A stretch of DNA of 64,000 nucleotides, from contig NZ_JBOITN010000044.1 in the NCBI RefSeq assembly GCF_050717545.1, positions 1-64,000 on the forward strand, given 5' to 3'. The stretch is from Clostridium_AD sp050717545 (GTDB lineage Bacteria; Bacillota; Clostridia; Clostridiales; Clostridiaceae). Under the pieces are notes generated by a model, which did no database searches, was not told the DNA's origin, and was given only the letters and a program-made list of their open reading frames with translations. Numbering within the stretch: position 1 is the first letter of the stretch; each line of letters starts with the position of its first letter. This document shows, in pieces, positions 7,945-16,498 of this stretch. A program made the position numbers and the translations under genes.

Positions 7945-10530
7945 TTAATTTAACTTCATCTCACACTGGCACAAATAGTTTAGTCTCTCTATCTTAAAAT
8001 TTGAAAGCGAAAGTATTTCCGGCCAAATTTTTACCATTTTATATACCTTTGTTTTTCTCTCTTCTAACAGTTTGGACCAAGGTACCAGTGCTGGATCAGT
8101 TTTTTCAGTACTATCTTTAATTTCACCATATTTCCAACCACTTTTTTTTCTAAGACGATAAAATCTCATATATTCTTTTTCAGCTAAAATATCTAATTCT
8201 TTAATTGTAAATTCCATAAATGTTGGTTTTTCTTTGACAGAAACAACATCATAATTAATTTCAATTAAAGTGTTAGGAATACTTTTAGCCCCAATACGGT
8301 TGGGGTTTTTAAGTTCTTCGCTCAGCTCTTCCCATGTCAAATTAACATTCCCATTTCTACTATCGCTATCTTCAGCAATGAGTCCAACTCTTTCATACAT
8401 AGCAATTGCAAGACTTTCAATTTTTTCACTATAAAATGCATCATGCATTAAATGACGTAAAAATTGATCTTCATCTACATGTAATTTTAGTTGTTCTTTA
8501 GAAGGCAAATGAGATTGTTCCCATTTTCTAGCATTAGTTAACATACTCATCTCAAGTATTGCTTCCATTGACCTTGATTCATGTTTATATCTAGGGATTT
8601 TTAGAAGCGCTCTTAACACTCCATTATCAATTTGAGTCTCCCCTCTATCATTTATAAGATGTGGTACTTTACGCTCTAGTAATGAACGAAGTAGCATAGC
8701 CCTTCTAATAATAAATAACTGATCTCTCTTGTCATCTGTTTGATTTGGCCCTAGAATGTTTACGTAACCTCTGAGCCTACTTATAAAATCAGGACCTTTT
8801 GCACTTTTAAATTCAAGTGAAAACTGTTTTTGTTCTTTTTCACCTTCAAGGTCTTCCCCACAAAATCCACTAAAAGTACTGCTTGTTCCACCTGCAAATA
8901 CAAAAATAGCTTTTCCAATAGGATGAATAGAATCACCTTCTCTAAACAGACCATCCTGCATAGGTGCTAAAAAATATTTTAACCATCCAAGTTTCGTTTC
9001 AAGAGCCGAATCAAATTCATCAAAGAATACTAGAGGAATTTTTTCTCCAAGCGCAATGTCGCGTACCTTATGAAAAGCATTTACTAAATCTAGTGGTGAA
9101 CTGAATTGAGATAAATTAAAATCTATTTTTTCAATTAGATTCGATGCGATACTATTAGCCACTTCAAGGATACCAAATGATTTTCCAGACCCTGGAGTTC
9201 CAAATACTGAAATACAAAGAGGTCTAACTGTGTTTTTAGTTGACATGTACTCAAGCATAAGATTTTTAATACTTCTATAACTTTCAATTTCTGCCTTATC
9301 AACTGTTCTTAGCTTTCCAAACTGTGCTATTGGTATAAATTTAAGCGCATTGTCTACTCCATTTTTAACAATATCATAAGCTATCTCTTCTAAATTAGTA
9401 GAACTTTTATCCTTTAAAATGTACCAACATGCACGACAATTAAGATTAGGAGATGAAGGAACTACGACATCCTGGACATTCTCCCTAAGTATAAAATCAT
9501 CTTCCTTTTCAACAAATATAGAAGGACTTGGGAATGGAGATTTGCAGGCATTCTCACCAAATGCCTTTATAAAATATTTTTGAGCAGAAATAGTACCTTG
9601 ACGTATACCTGCACTTATTGATTCAGATAATTCCTCATTATCTTGATTGCCTGTTACAATAGAACTTGCAAGGCCTGCAACAAATGCTGAAGTAAGCCCA
9701 TACATTTTGCCCTGGCTTTTTTTAATAAAACCTCCTTCAAATTCATATGGAAGGAAATACAATCTAGTTTCAGTCGTACCTCCTGTCTTATAGTATATTG
9801 CACCTTCAAGACCAATAGGTACTATAAGATGGTGACAATTTGAAAGGAACTCAAGACTCGGATTATTATTAATTTGCCAAACAAAATCTTGAGCTGTTCT
9901 TTCCCACGACAAACTTTTACTTATGTTAACCCCCTTAGATCTTAAATCATCAACATTTATTATTACTATTGTCTTTTCGTTGTGAATATTTTGAAGGTGT
10001 TTCCAAAGTTCACTAGAATCAATAGGATTATTCATTTTATATAGTATTATTGGTGATGCATCCTGCGACTTTAAGGCTATAGGCCAAAATTCTTCATTAG
10101 AATTAAACCCATTATTCTCGTCATCTAATATAATGATGTCAGCTTTCGTATCATCATTAATAATAGGAAGGAGTCTTTGAGTACCGCACTCAGGCCCTGT
10201 AAATCCCATAAGGCGGCTTATCCTATACACTTTTGATTTATTGTCTTTATCATCAAATACAGGAAAAAGCTCAATCTGGGCAGTAGAACTCAGAAACTCT
10301 CCTTTCCTAATTGATTCAATATCGGATAGCTGTGGTGAAAACACAGTTGCTCCTGTTGAAATCGATACTAGTTTTGATAAAAGTAAAGCTCCACCAGGTT
10401 TTATATCAGTAAACATATTTAATTGAGTTTGCCAATTGAGGCCTTTATTACTTTGAGGATAAGTTATTCTTTGAACATAATTTACACATATATCACCTGA
10501 TACTACAATTTTTATATTCTTATTTTTCAT
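7945..10530 (-). CDS. PfkB-like / AAA+ ATPase / RyR-domain fusion protein
   Basis: An 861-residue cytosolic protein with three visible parts. Residues ~5-325 look like a PfkB (ribokinase) fold: VVSGDICVN, PGGALLLSKLVS, IVIINVDDLRSKG, HLIVPIGLEGA, then GLTSAFVAGL at the place of the catalytic GAGDAF loop. The Asp base is replaced, so this domain is probably a binding or sensing module. Residues ~415-660 are an AAA+ ATPase: Walker A GTPGSGKS at 444-451, Walker B LVFFDEFD around 500-506, sensor-like FVFAGGTS at 543-550 and arginines near 585. The C-terminus (~700-850) matches RyR domains, with LAEKEYMRFYRLRKKSGWKYG and DPALVPWSKL. RyR domains in bacteria have been linked to nucleotide-signalling conflict systems. 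AGGAGT precedes the start. No partner gene is adjacent. Confidence 0.8.
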   Translation of the reverse strand: MKNKNIKIVVSGDICVNYVQRITYPQSNKGLNWQTQLNMFTDIKPGGALLLSKLVSISTGATVFSPQLSDIESIRKGEFLSSTAQIELFPVFDDKDNKSKVYRISRLMGFTGPECGTQRLLPIINDDTKADIIILDDENNGFNSNEEFWPIALKSQDASPIILYKMNNPIDSSELWKHLQNIHNEKTIVIINVDDLRSKGVNISKSLSWERTAQDFVWQINNNPSLEFLSNCHHLIVPIGLEGAIYYKTGGTTETRLYFLPYEFEGGFIKKSQGKMYGLTSAFVAGLASSIVTGNQDNEELSESISAGIRQGTISAQKYFIKAFGENACKSPFPSPSIFVEKEDDFILRENVQDVVVPSSPNLNCRACWYILKDKSSTNLEEIAYDIVKNGVDNALKFIPIAQFGKLRTVDKAEIESYRSIKNLMLEYMSTKNTVRPLCISVFGTPGSGKSFGILEVANSIASNLIEKIDFNLSQFSSPLDLVNAFHKVRDIALGEKIPLVFFDEFDSALETKLGWLKYFLAPMQDGLFREGDSIHPIGKAIFVFAGGTSSTFSGFCGEDLEGEKEQKQFSLEFKSAKGPDFISRLRGYVNILGPNQTDDKRDQLFIIRRAMLLRSLLERKVPHLINDRGETQIDNGVLRALLKIPRYKHESRSMEAILEMSMLTNARKWEQSHLPSKEQLKLHVDEDQFLRHLMHDAFYSEKIESLAIAMYERVGLIAEDSDSRNGNVNLTWEELSEELKNPNRIGAKSIPNTLIEINYDVVSVKEKPTFMEFTIKELDILAEKEYMRFYRLRKKSGWKYGEIKDSTEKTDPALVPWSKLLEERKTKVYKMVKIWPEILSLSNFKIERLNYLCQCEMKLN

Positions 10531-10589
10531 ATTAAAACTCCTATTATGATCTTATTTTTACCACTAATTAAACATTATACATCTGTTAT

Positions 10590-10619
10590 ATGATATTCGA
10601 AAGATGATATAAATATCAT
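10590..10619. promoter_or_regulatory. Candidate operator with three ATGATAT half-sites
   Basis: ATGATAT at 10590-10596, again at 10604-10610, and its inverse ATATCAT at 10613-10619, so the last two form a palindrome with a 2-bp centre. The block sits 60-90 bases upstream of the AAA+/RyR gene, in the divergent gap shared with the 92-residue gene at 10759. Such AT-rich motifs can arise by chance. Confidence 0.35.
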
Positions 10620-10758
10620 AATATTTATTTTTCATTCTACCATTCTTACCCATCTTTTTCAAGATTATATATTATTAATCTTGATTTAAAATAGTAACTT
10701 GTAAATAGAGGAATTCACCTTCTCTATGTGGAATATATTTTTATAAGGGGATGAGCTT

Positions 10759-11037
10759 ATGCCTAATAAATCCGATTCAAAACATTTAACTGACAATAAA
10801 GAACCATCTCAAAGTGACTATGTTTTATCTAATGAACAATTAAATTTTTTAACTATGTTAAAAAAATGTGGTACAGAGCCCTTTGATACTTTTGGTGATA
10901 GAATTGGTAATATCGAAGCTGAAAAGCAACTTAAAGAAATGCATGTAGAAGGTTTTCTCACTTATACTGGTGTGGATGCTACAATAACTGAGTTAGGTTT
11001 ACAGCAAGTTAAAGATAGAGAAACTTATTTCTATTAA
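10759..11037 (+). CDS. Hypothetical protein, winged-helix-like C-terminus
   Basis: A 92-residue protein. No family recognised. The N-terminal 25 residues are polar and disordered-looking. Residues 25-85 read as a small helical/wing domain: LSNEQLNFLTMLKKCG, then EAEKQLKEMHVEGFLTYTG and a strand plus helix ATITELGLQQVKDR, a layout common in winged-helix DNA-binding proteins ('L...g.i.y.~.~..iT~.G...l'). GGGGAT precedes the ATG. It diverges from the AAA+/RyR gene and shares its intergenic region, so it could regulate or accompany it; that is inference. Confidence 0.6.
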   Translation: MPNKSDSKHLTDNKEPSQSDYVLSNEQLNFLTMLKKCGTEPFDTFGDRIGNIEAEKQLKEMHVEGFLTYTGVDATITELGLQQVKDRETYFY

Positions 11038-11053
11038 TGCGAAGAGTAAAAAA

Positions 11054-11095
11054 GAAGTAGCTGCATAATTTTGATTATGCGGCTACTTCTTTTTT
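11054..11095. terminator. Bidirectional terminator
   Basis: A 15-bp stem (GAAGTAGCTGCATAA / TTATGCGGCTACTTC, one G-U) with a 6-nt loop, flanked by an A-run on the left and T-run on the right. It serves the 92-residue gene and the convergent cystine symporter. Confidence 0.9.
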
Positions 11096-11137
11096 ACTAC
11101 CTCTAGAACTATCCCTTTAATTTCTTTTCCCACCTAT

Positions 11138-12514
11138 TTAAGCAGTTTCCTTACTGTTATACACATCTATATCTAACTCTTTCATCATCTTGCTTGAAAC
11201 TAATCCTGTTACCATGGAATCACTAACATTAAGAGCTGTTCTAGCCATGTCAATTAGTGGTTCTATAGCTATTAAAAGACCTGCAAGTCCTACAGGAAGT
11301 CCCATAGCAGATAGTACAGTTAAAGCTGCAAATGTTGCACCTCCACCTACTCCTGCAATACCAAATGAACTTATTGCAGTAACTATTATAAGTTTAATTA
11401 AAAACGCTGGTGCTAAAGGATCTATTCCAACAGTTGGTGCTATCATAACTGCAAGCATTGCTGGATATATTCCTGCACAACCATTTTGTCCTATTGTTGT
11501 TCCAAGCGTTGCTGAAAGATTAGCTATTCCCTTTGAAACACCTAGCTTATCAATTTGCGCTTCAACATTTAGAGGGATTGTACCTGCACTGGTTCTTGAA
11601 GTAAAAGCAAATATTAATACTGCTGCTGACTTCTTTAAATAAGTTAGTGGGTTTAATCCATTAATCGCAAGTATTATAAAATGTATAACAAACATAATTA
11701 ATATAGCTACGTATGAAGCTAAAACGAATTGCATTAGTTTTGCTATTTCTGCAAAATTACTTGTAGAAACCATTTTAGTCATAAGAGCTAATACTCCAAA
11801 TGGAGTTAATTCGAGTATTACCGTTACCATTCTCATAACCACATCATGTAACGCGTTTAAGAATTTAATAAATGTTTCTGCCGATTCTGACTTTTTCTTT
11901 TTAATTGCAACAGTTGCTATTCCAAGAAATCCAGCAAAGAAAACTACTGATAAAGTTGCAGAGCTTCCTTGTCCTGTTAATGAAAAGAAAGGATTAGTTG
12001 GTATAATCTCAACTATCTGCTGTTGAACAGTAGTTGCTTTAAACTCTGTTAGTGATTCATCAAGTTTTTGTCCTTGTTTAACCTGTGCTTCTCCTGCTTG
12101 TATTCCATTAGCATTTAATCCAAATGTCCCGGCTGTGAAAGCTCCTACCGTTGCAGCTATTGCCGCTGTTATTACAAGAACAGCTATTATTGTTCCCGCT
12201 TTCTTTCCTAAGTTTTTAGAGTTTTGATTAATAATCGCTGTTGAAATTGACACAAATATTAGTGGTATAACTATCATTTTTAGAATTCTCACATACCCAG
12301 TTCCAATAATACTAAACCAATTATTAGCCTCAAGAACTACAGGACTCGTCACTCCATAAGCTATTTGTAGAACTGCTCCGTATAGAATTCCTACAACAAG
12401 AGCTGTTAAAACTCTTTTCGTAAATGAAAGATGTTTTTTCTGCATCCACACTATCCCATATACCAAAGCAAGCATTATAATAATATTTAAAATTACGTGT
12501 AAAGTTGTGTTCAT
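11138..12514 (-). CDS. tcyP: L-cystine symporter, DAACS family
   Basis: A 458-residue inner-membrane secondary transporter importing L-cystine with cations. About nine hydrophobic segments are visible. The N-terminus with VLNIIIMLALVYGIVWMQKKHLSFTKRV and the motif GTGYVRILKMIVIPLIFVSI are typical of TcyP/YhcL rather than of the glutamate carriers. The C-terminal half has the DAACS core: FTSRTSAGTIPLNVEAQ, then TLGTTIGQNGCAGIYPAMLAV and a GVGGGATFAALTVL loop. Length is normal. It is monocistronic, with an upstream inverted repeat (12574-12598) that could be a sulfur-responsive operator. Confidence 0.9.
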   Translation of the reverse strand: MNTTLHVILNIIIMLALVYGIVWMQKKHLSFTKRVLTALVVGILYGAVLQIAYGVTSPVVLEANNWFSIIGTGYVRILKMIVIPLIFVSISTAIINQNSKNLGKKAGTIIAVLVITAAIAATVGAFTAGTFGLNANGIQAGEAQVKQGQKLDESLTEFKATTVQQQIVEIIPTNPFFSLTGQGSSATLSVVFFAGFLGIATVAIKKKKSESAETFIKFLNALHDVVMRMVTVILELTPFGVLALMTKMVSTSNFAEIAKLMQFVLASYVAILIMFVIHFIILAINGLNPLTYLKKSAAVLIFAFTSRTSAGTIPLNVEAQIDKLGVSKGIANLSATLGTTIGQNGCAGIYPAMLAVMIAPTVGIDPLAPAFLIKLIIVTAISSFGIAGVGGGATFAALTVLSAMGLPVGLAGLLIAIEPLIDMARTALNVSDSMVTGLVSSKMMKELDIDVYNSKETA

Positions 12515-12573
12515 TTTATTTTCCCCTTTAAGAATATTTATTTTTTTTACAATTTATATTTTAATCAAATCGT

Positions 12574-12598
12574 AATACATACTATTCCTATATGTATT
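12574..12598. promoter_or_regulatory. Inverted repeat upstream of tcyP (CymR-like?)
   Basis: AATACATA at 12574-12581 and TATGTATT at 12591-12598; the minus strand between reads TAGGAATAG. tcyP is under the cysteine regulator CymR in Bacillus and Staphylococcus and CymR sites contain an ATAGGAAT-like core, so this is a plausible but unproven operator. Confidence 0.3.
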
Positions 12599-12711
12599 GA
12601 TTAATAATACCACCACGAGAGTGTCTTGTCAATAACATCCTCTGTAATATACGTAACCTTTTTTTCTAAGAATTACTTTAATAATAGCCTTCTACTTTAG
12701 CAAAAAATAAA

Positions 12712-12742
12712 AGATAAAGCCAGTCCACTACTGTCTTTATCT
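12712..12742 (-). terminator. Terminator of the DUF4886 gene
   Basis: Inverted repeat AGATAAAG...CTTTATCT extended by CAGT/ACTG across single mismatches, with a T-rich tail on the minus strand. The rest of 12515-12820 holds no gene that I can see. Confidence 0.75.
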
Positions 12743-12820
12743 TATTTCTTTACTATGTTAATTTCTTCTTAATTGCTCATAATTTCATTTATAAGAGAAT
12801 ATTTTTACGCACCTCTATTC

Positions 12821-13594
12821 CTATTCTACCTTTCCAACTATTTGATGAACAGATTGCTTAATTACATTTAATGCATATGGATCAACCTCTTCCCCTGGTG
12901 CAAAAACTGTTTCAGGAATATATGTATTGTCCAAAATATTCTTTCTAAATAGAACCTCATACCAAGTTGATGCCAATATATATCTTCCATAAACATATGT
13001 CATATGAAAACCATCTCTACATAAAGACTTGCCACCTTTTTCATATATAAATGGCTCTTTGCCCCGTGCTTCTTGAACCACATCACCACACGGAATAATT
13101 TGTGCTTCTACTTCACCCGCAGCGAAAGTATTGGCCTCACATAACCTTTGATACATTTCTTTCTGATTATTGTGATACCGCCCGAAACAATCGTGTTTAC
13201 TACCAGTTTCATAAGCCCAAGTTTGATGTAATAACCTCTTTGCATTTGGTACTTTTTCTTTTATATATTTAAAAAGTTGATTAATATATGGATAATAAGT
13301 ATCTGCTATTCCACTGTCTGAGCTTGCCTGTTGCGTTATAACAAAATCCCAATCTTCTTGTGCAAGAGCATCTTTAATAGAAACATACTGGTTCGTAGAT
13401 TTACCATCTCTCTCATATAAATATAATTTTGCATCCGATTCTATGTTATGCCAATGCGTTTCTATAGAACATCCTCCAATATAGAGATTTACTACTAACG
13501 CATCAATTCCATCAGCTTTTGCTAACTTATACAAATAATGAGTTGCATCTTGTGAAAAACTATTGCCTATCGCTAAAATTTTAACTTGTCCCAT
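12821..13594 (-). CDS. DUF4886 domain protein, SGNH/GDSL hydrolase-like
   Basis: A 257-residue cytosolic protein. It opens with ILAIGNSFSQDATHYLYKLA, the DUF4886 version of the SGNH block I (nucleophile Ser after GN). Block V is seen as GFHMTYVYGRYILAS near residue 200, where the D-x-x-H pair of SGNH enzymes (RDGFHMT) supplies the catalytic His. Members are predicted carbohydrate esterases, often near glycan-utilisation genes; substrate unknown. AAAGGAG precedes the ATG. The next gene upstream (13713) is a beta-propeller protein on the same strand, 118 bp away, so the two may be cotranscribed. Confidence 0.8.
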   Translation of the reverse strand: MGQVKILAIGNSFSQDATHYLYKLAKADGIDALVVNLYIGGCSIETHWHNIESDAKLYLYERDGKSTNQYVSIKDALAQEDWDFVITQQASSDSGIADTYYPYINQLFKYIKEKVPNAKRLLHQTWAYETGSKHDCFGRYHNNQKEMYQRLCEANTFAAGEVEAQIIPCGDVVQEARGKEPFIYEKGGKSLCRDGFHMTYVYGRYILASTWYEVLFRKNILDNTYIPETVFAPGEEVDPYALNVIKQSVHQIVGKVE

Positions 13595-13712
13595 AATTTA
13601 ATCTCCTTTCTAATAATAATCATCTTATTATATTTGTATAGTGCTTAAATTATCATTTTTCATTAATTCATCAAAAATAGCTGCACAAGCGATGTTCCAC
13701 TCATTCCATATA

Positions 13713-14594
13713 CTAGACTTTTAATCGATAAGAAACAAAAGCTAGTGTCTTATTATCGTGGGACCACGAATTCACATTAAATGTTCCCTGTCCACCAAAC
13801 AATTTAACAACGGTTGTGAAGTCACCACCCTCCGTTGACATCAATCGTATCTCTACGTTTTTATTTGCTGGATGATCACAAGGTTCTACATCCCCTTTCT
13901 TGTAAGCAATGCATGCAACTCGTTTTCCATCAGGTGAAATATGTGGAAACCAGCTGTTAGACTCATCAAAGGTAATCTGAATTATATTGGATCCGTCTTT
14001 CTCCATGCGCCAAACTTGCATTAAGCCACTTCGAGATGAATTAAACCATATATATTTACCACATGGTGAGTATTCAGGTCCATCATCTAACCCAACTAAA
14101 TTAGTCAATTGAGTTTCATTACCACCAATTGCTGGAATAGTGTAAATATCATACTGTCCATTCCTTTCACCACAGTATGCTAATGTTTTTCCATCAGGTG
14201 AACATCCGTGCAAGTAACTAGGTGCAATAGGTGTAACTAGTGTAGGTTCTCCTCCTGTTAGTGGGAATCCATAAATTCTAGACTGTCCGTCCTCCAATGT
14301 TTGATGGCTAACCCATAATCGTTTACCATCCAATGAGAGAATATGGTCGTTATTACAATCAACAGCAATGCCTGAATATATTTTCTGGCTTACTTTGGTT
14401 TCTATATCAAATATATACATATGACCTTTACTATTATAGACCAGCGATTCACCGCTTGGAGTCCAGTTTGGTGCTTCGATCAAATCCTCGAATTCTCCCA
14501 TAACAATCCTTGTTCCAGAATCAACATCAATGGTTTCCAAAATACTGACAACACCGCGGTTTTCGCGTTCACGTGGCGAAGTAAGAACATTCAT
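13713..14594 (-). CDS. TolB-like beta-propeller protein
   Basis: A 293-residue protein made of WD40-like PD40 repeats: APNWTPSGESLVYNSKGHMYIFD, GCSPDGKTLAYCGERNGQYDIYTIP, EYSPCGKYIWFNSSRSGLMQVWRM, HISPDGKRVACIAY and a final SWSHDNKTLAFVSY. Each has the 'SPDGk.iay.s..~g...iy~~' signature. There is no signal peptide, unlike periplasmic TolB. Cytosolic relatives in Firmicutes are often found with polysaccharide-degradation genes. GGAGGG precedes the ATG. It is on the same strand as the DUF4886 esterase-like gene, which suggests a joint role in sugar or ester metabolism; that is inference. Confidence 0.8.
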   Translation of the reverse strand: MNVLTSPRERENRGVVSILETIDVDSGTRIVMGEFEDLIEAPNWTPSGESLVYNSKGHMYIFDIETKVSQKIYSGIAVDCNNDHILSLDGKRLWVSHQTLEDGQSRIYGFPLTGGEPTLVTPIAPSYLHGCSPDGKTLAYCGERNGQYDIYTIPAIGGNETQLTNLVGLDDGPEYSPCGKYIWFNSSRSGLMQVWRMEKDGSNIIQITFDESNSWFPHISPDGKRVACIAYKKGDVEPCDHPANKNVEIRLMSTEGGDFTTVVKLFGGQGTFNVNSWSHDNKTLAFVSYRLKV

Positions 14595-14652
14595 ATTATC
14601 CCTCCGTTTTTTTTATATTAGATTTAAACCTTATCCATTAATATATTCTTCA

Positions 14653-15063
14653 TTACTTAAGGAGCCCCCTCATTCTATCAACCTCTTCCTTGCTACACTC
14701 CATATCGTTGTAAGGAGCTTTTTCTTTAATTTGCATAACTGAATCATCTAAAGAAACCACAAATTCTCTTTTCTCCTTTATGTATGTTTTTTTCATACTC
14801 AAGCCTTTATAAAAATTCTTTATATTAATAAAAAGATGAACTAATAAACAATTTACCACTACAGCTAATATAACATAAATAATTAATTGCAGCATATTTA
14901 ATATAGCTGTAATCAAATGATTACTCTCACTTTCGGCTCCTAAATTTTTCAATGGATTAGTAAGTCTAGACCTATCAACATTTGCCACTGGTTTAATTTT
15001 TTCTGCCTGTCCATCACTGGCCATTGTAGCATTAAAAAAATCTAGAATCTTACTTGTTAGCAT
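14653..15063 (-). CDS. Hypothetical single-pass membrane protein
   Basis: A 136-residue protein; no family recognised. The N-terminal 50 residues are soluble and polar, one long hydrophobic segment lies near residues 55-80 (NMLQLIIYVILAVVVNCLLVHLF), and a basic stretch (YKGLSMKKTYIKEKREF) follows, then an acidic C-terminal tail with an EEVDRMRGLLK helix. No clear ribosome binding site precedes the ATG, so the start is uncertain. It is 58 bp upstream of the beta-propeller gene on the same strand. Confidence 0.5.
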   Translation of the reverse strand: MLTSKILDFFNATMASDGQAEKIKPVANVDRSRLTNPLKNLGAESESNHLITAILNMLQLIIYVILAVVVNCLLVHLFINIKNFYKGLSMKKTYIKEKREFVVSLDDSVMQIKEKAPYNDMECSKEEVDRMRGLLK

Positions 15064-15501
15064 ATCAAATAATTTATACTATCATATGAGGCTATAATTT
15101 TGTTTATTCCAAACAAATCCCTAGTATGAAGTTCAATTTTTTTTATTTAATAGAATCATCTTTTACCACCAATAATATTTAATGTTTTAGCCTCCAGGTT
15201 AACCTACTTAATTTAATCCACTTAAAATTTCACCTACTCTAATTATACTCTTATTTCAACTCAATTAAATTAGTAATAGTCACAATATTTAGTGTAATCA
15301 GTTAAATAATTCCACTACGCTTATACCCTTAAACATATGTAATACAACTAACTTTTAATGATACACTAATATTTTATAACAATACTATACTATAATCTTC
15401 ATGTATTATTACCTTTTATACAGTTAATTTGGTATCAAACAAGAAAGAACCACCGAAATATATTCAGTGGTTCCAGTGGTTCCAATTCTTATATTCTCTT
15501 T
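15064..15501. other. Intergenic stretch, 438 bp, with one hairpin
   Basis: No coding sequence seen on either strand. It ends with an inverted repeat GAACCAC (15447-15453) / GTGGTTC (15467-15473), probably the terminator of the minus-strand L,D-transpeptidase gene. The remainder is AT-rich and may hold the promoter of the 136-residue gene. Confidence 0.5.
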
Positions 15502-16419
15502 TTACTTGCTCCAAATTAAAGTTCTAGCTGGAATATTATCATATATAAATTTAGCATTGCTTAACGCAAGCCTTACACATCCGTGTGATACTGGGACCCC
15601 TAGAGTGTTATCTATAATATAATTCCCTTTTCTATCATATAAAACGCTATGAAACAAATAGTTCCCGCTTATTTGAGTATAGTATTTGCACCTAGCGCCT
15701 CCAGATGATATAAAATAACTTCCTTTACTTCCCACAGTGAATTTACCTTTAACCGTAGGTGTGCTTGTTTTTCCAGTAGAACAAGACATTGATTTAACAA
15801 GTTTCCATTTTTTATTTGAACCCTTAAATATATTTACCTTCTGCTTGGGTAAATCAATCCAAACAAAATAAGTAGTGGAGCTAGAAAGATTTCTACTGTT
15901 CACTAAATTCTCTAATACACTTGTAGATGTCGTAGCTTTAGTTATAGGTTTTTGTATCTCAGGTTTTCTATAAATAGGAGCCTTATACATAGTCGCAGGC
16001 GTAGGATATAAATCCATTTTCTTAAGCGTTGATGCACCTACTATACCATCTTTGACTATCTTATTTCTTGTTTGAAAGTCCATAACCGCATAGTATGTTA
16101 ATTTACCAAAATCACTATCTAAGTGCAGGTTATAACCAAATTTATTAAGTTTTACCTGTATTTCTTTCACTTTAGAGCCCTTATCTCCTAACTTAAATGA
16201 TGTTTTAACAACTTGTTGTTTTTTCGTTGAAACTACATTATTAATAACTACATTCTTTATAACTTCATTTTCATTAATAGTGTAGCTTGTATTTTGTTGA
16301 TATACTTTTGCTCCTATAGGTGGTAACTTGGTAGCTACACTTTCTTTACCTGGCAAAGTACATCCACTTAAAGCAATTATAAATATAAAAAGAATACATG
16401 ATAAGTACGTTTTATTCAT
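15502..16419 (-). CDS. L,D-transpeptidase lipoprotein (PG-binding plus YkuD)
   Basis: A 305-residue envelope enzyme expected to form 3-3 peptidoglycan crosslinks or anchor proteins. The signal peptide ends in the lipobox LSGC with lipidated Cys20. Residues ~76-135 are a peptidoglycan-binding (PG_binding_1) domain: LGDKGSKVKEIQVKLNKFGY, then DFQTRNKIVKDGIVGASTL. Residues ~183-305 are the YkuD catalytic domain with HSVLYD and the active motif SHGCVRL, nucleophile Cys281. Length and order are typical of clostridial Ldt proteins. Confidence 0.92.
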   Translation of the reverse strand: MNKTYLSCILFIFIIALSGCTLPGKESVATKLPPIGAKVYQQNTSYTINENEVIKNVVINNVVSTKKQQVVKTSFKLGDKGSKVKEIQVKLNKFGYNLHLDSDFGKLTYYAVMDFQTRNKIVKDGIVGASTLKKMDLYPTPATMYKAPIYRKPEIQKPITKATTSTSVLENLVNSRNLSSSTTYFVWIDLPKQKVNIFKGSNKKWKLVKSMSCSTGKTSTPTVKGKFTVGSKGSYFISSGGARCKYYTQISGNYLFHSVLYDRKGNYIIDNTLGVPVSHGCVRLALSNAKFIYDNIPARTLIWSK

Positions 16420-16498
16420 ACTGAATACCCCATTTTTTTTAAAGAATGGATTCGTCTCTTATCAATATATTCTCTGAAAATTAAACTGTTACTAAATC

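Noticed and set aside
11190..11642. 150-codon open frame on the plus strand
   Set aside because: Antisense shadow of tcyP. Its composition follows the codon positions of the symporter gene and it has no ribosome binding site.
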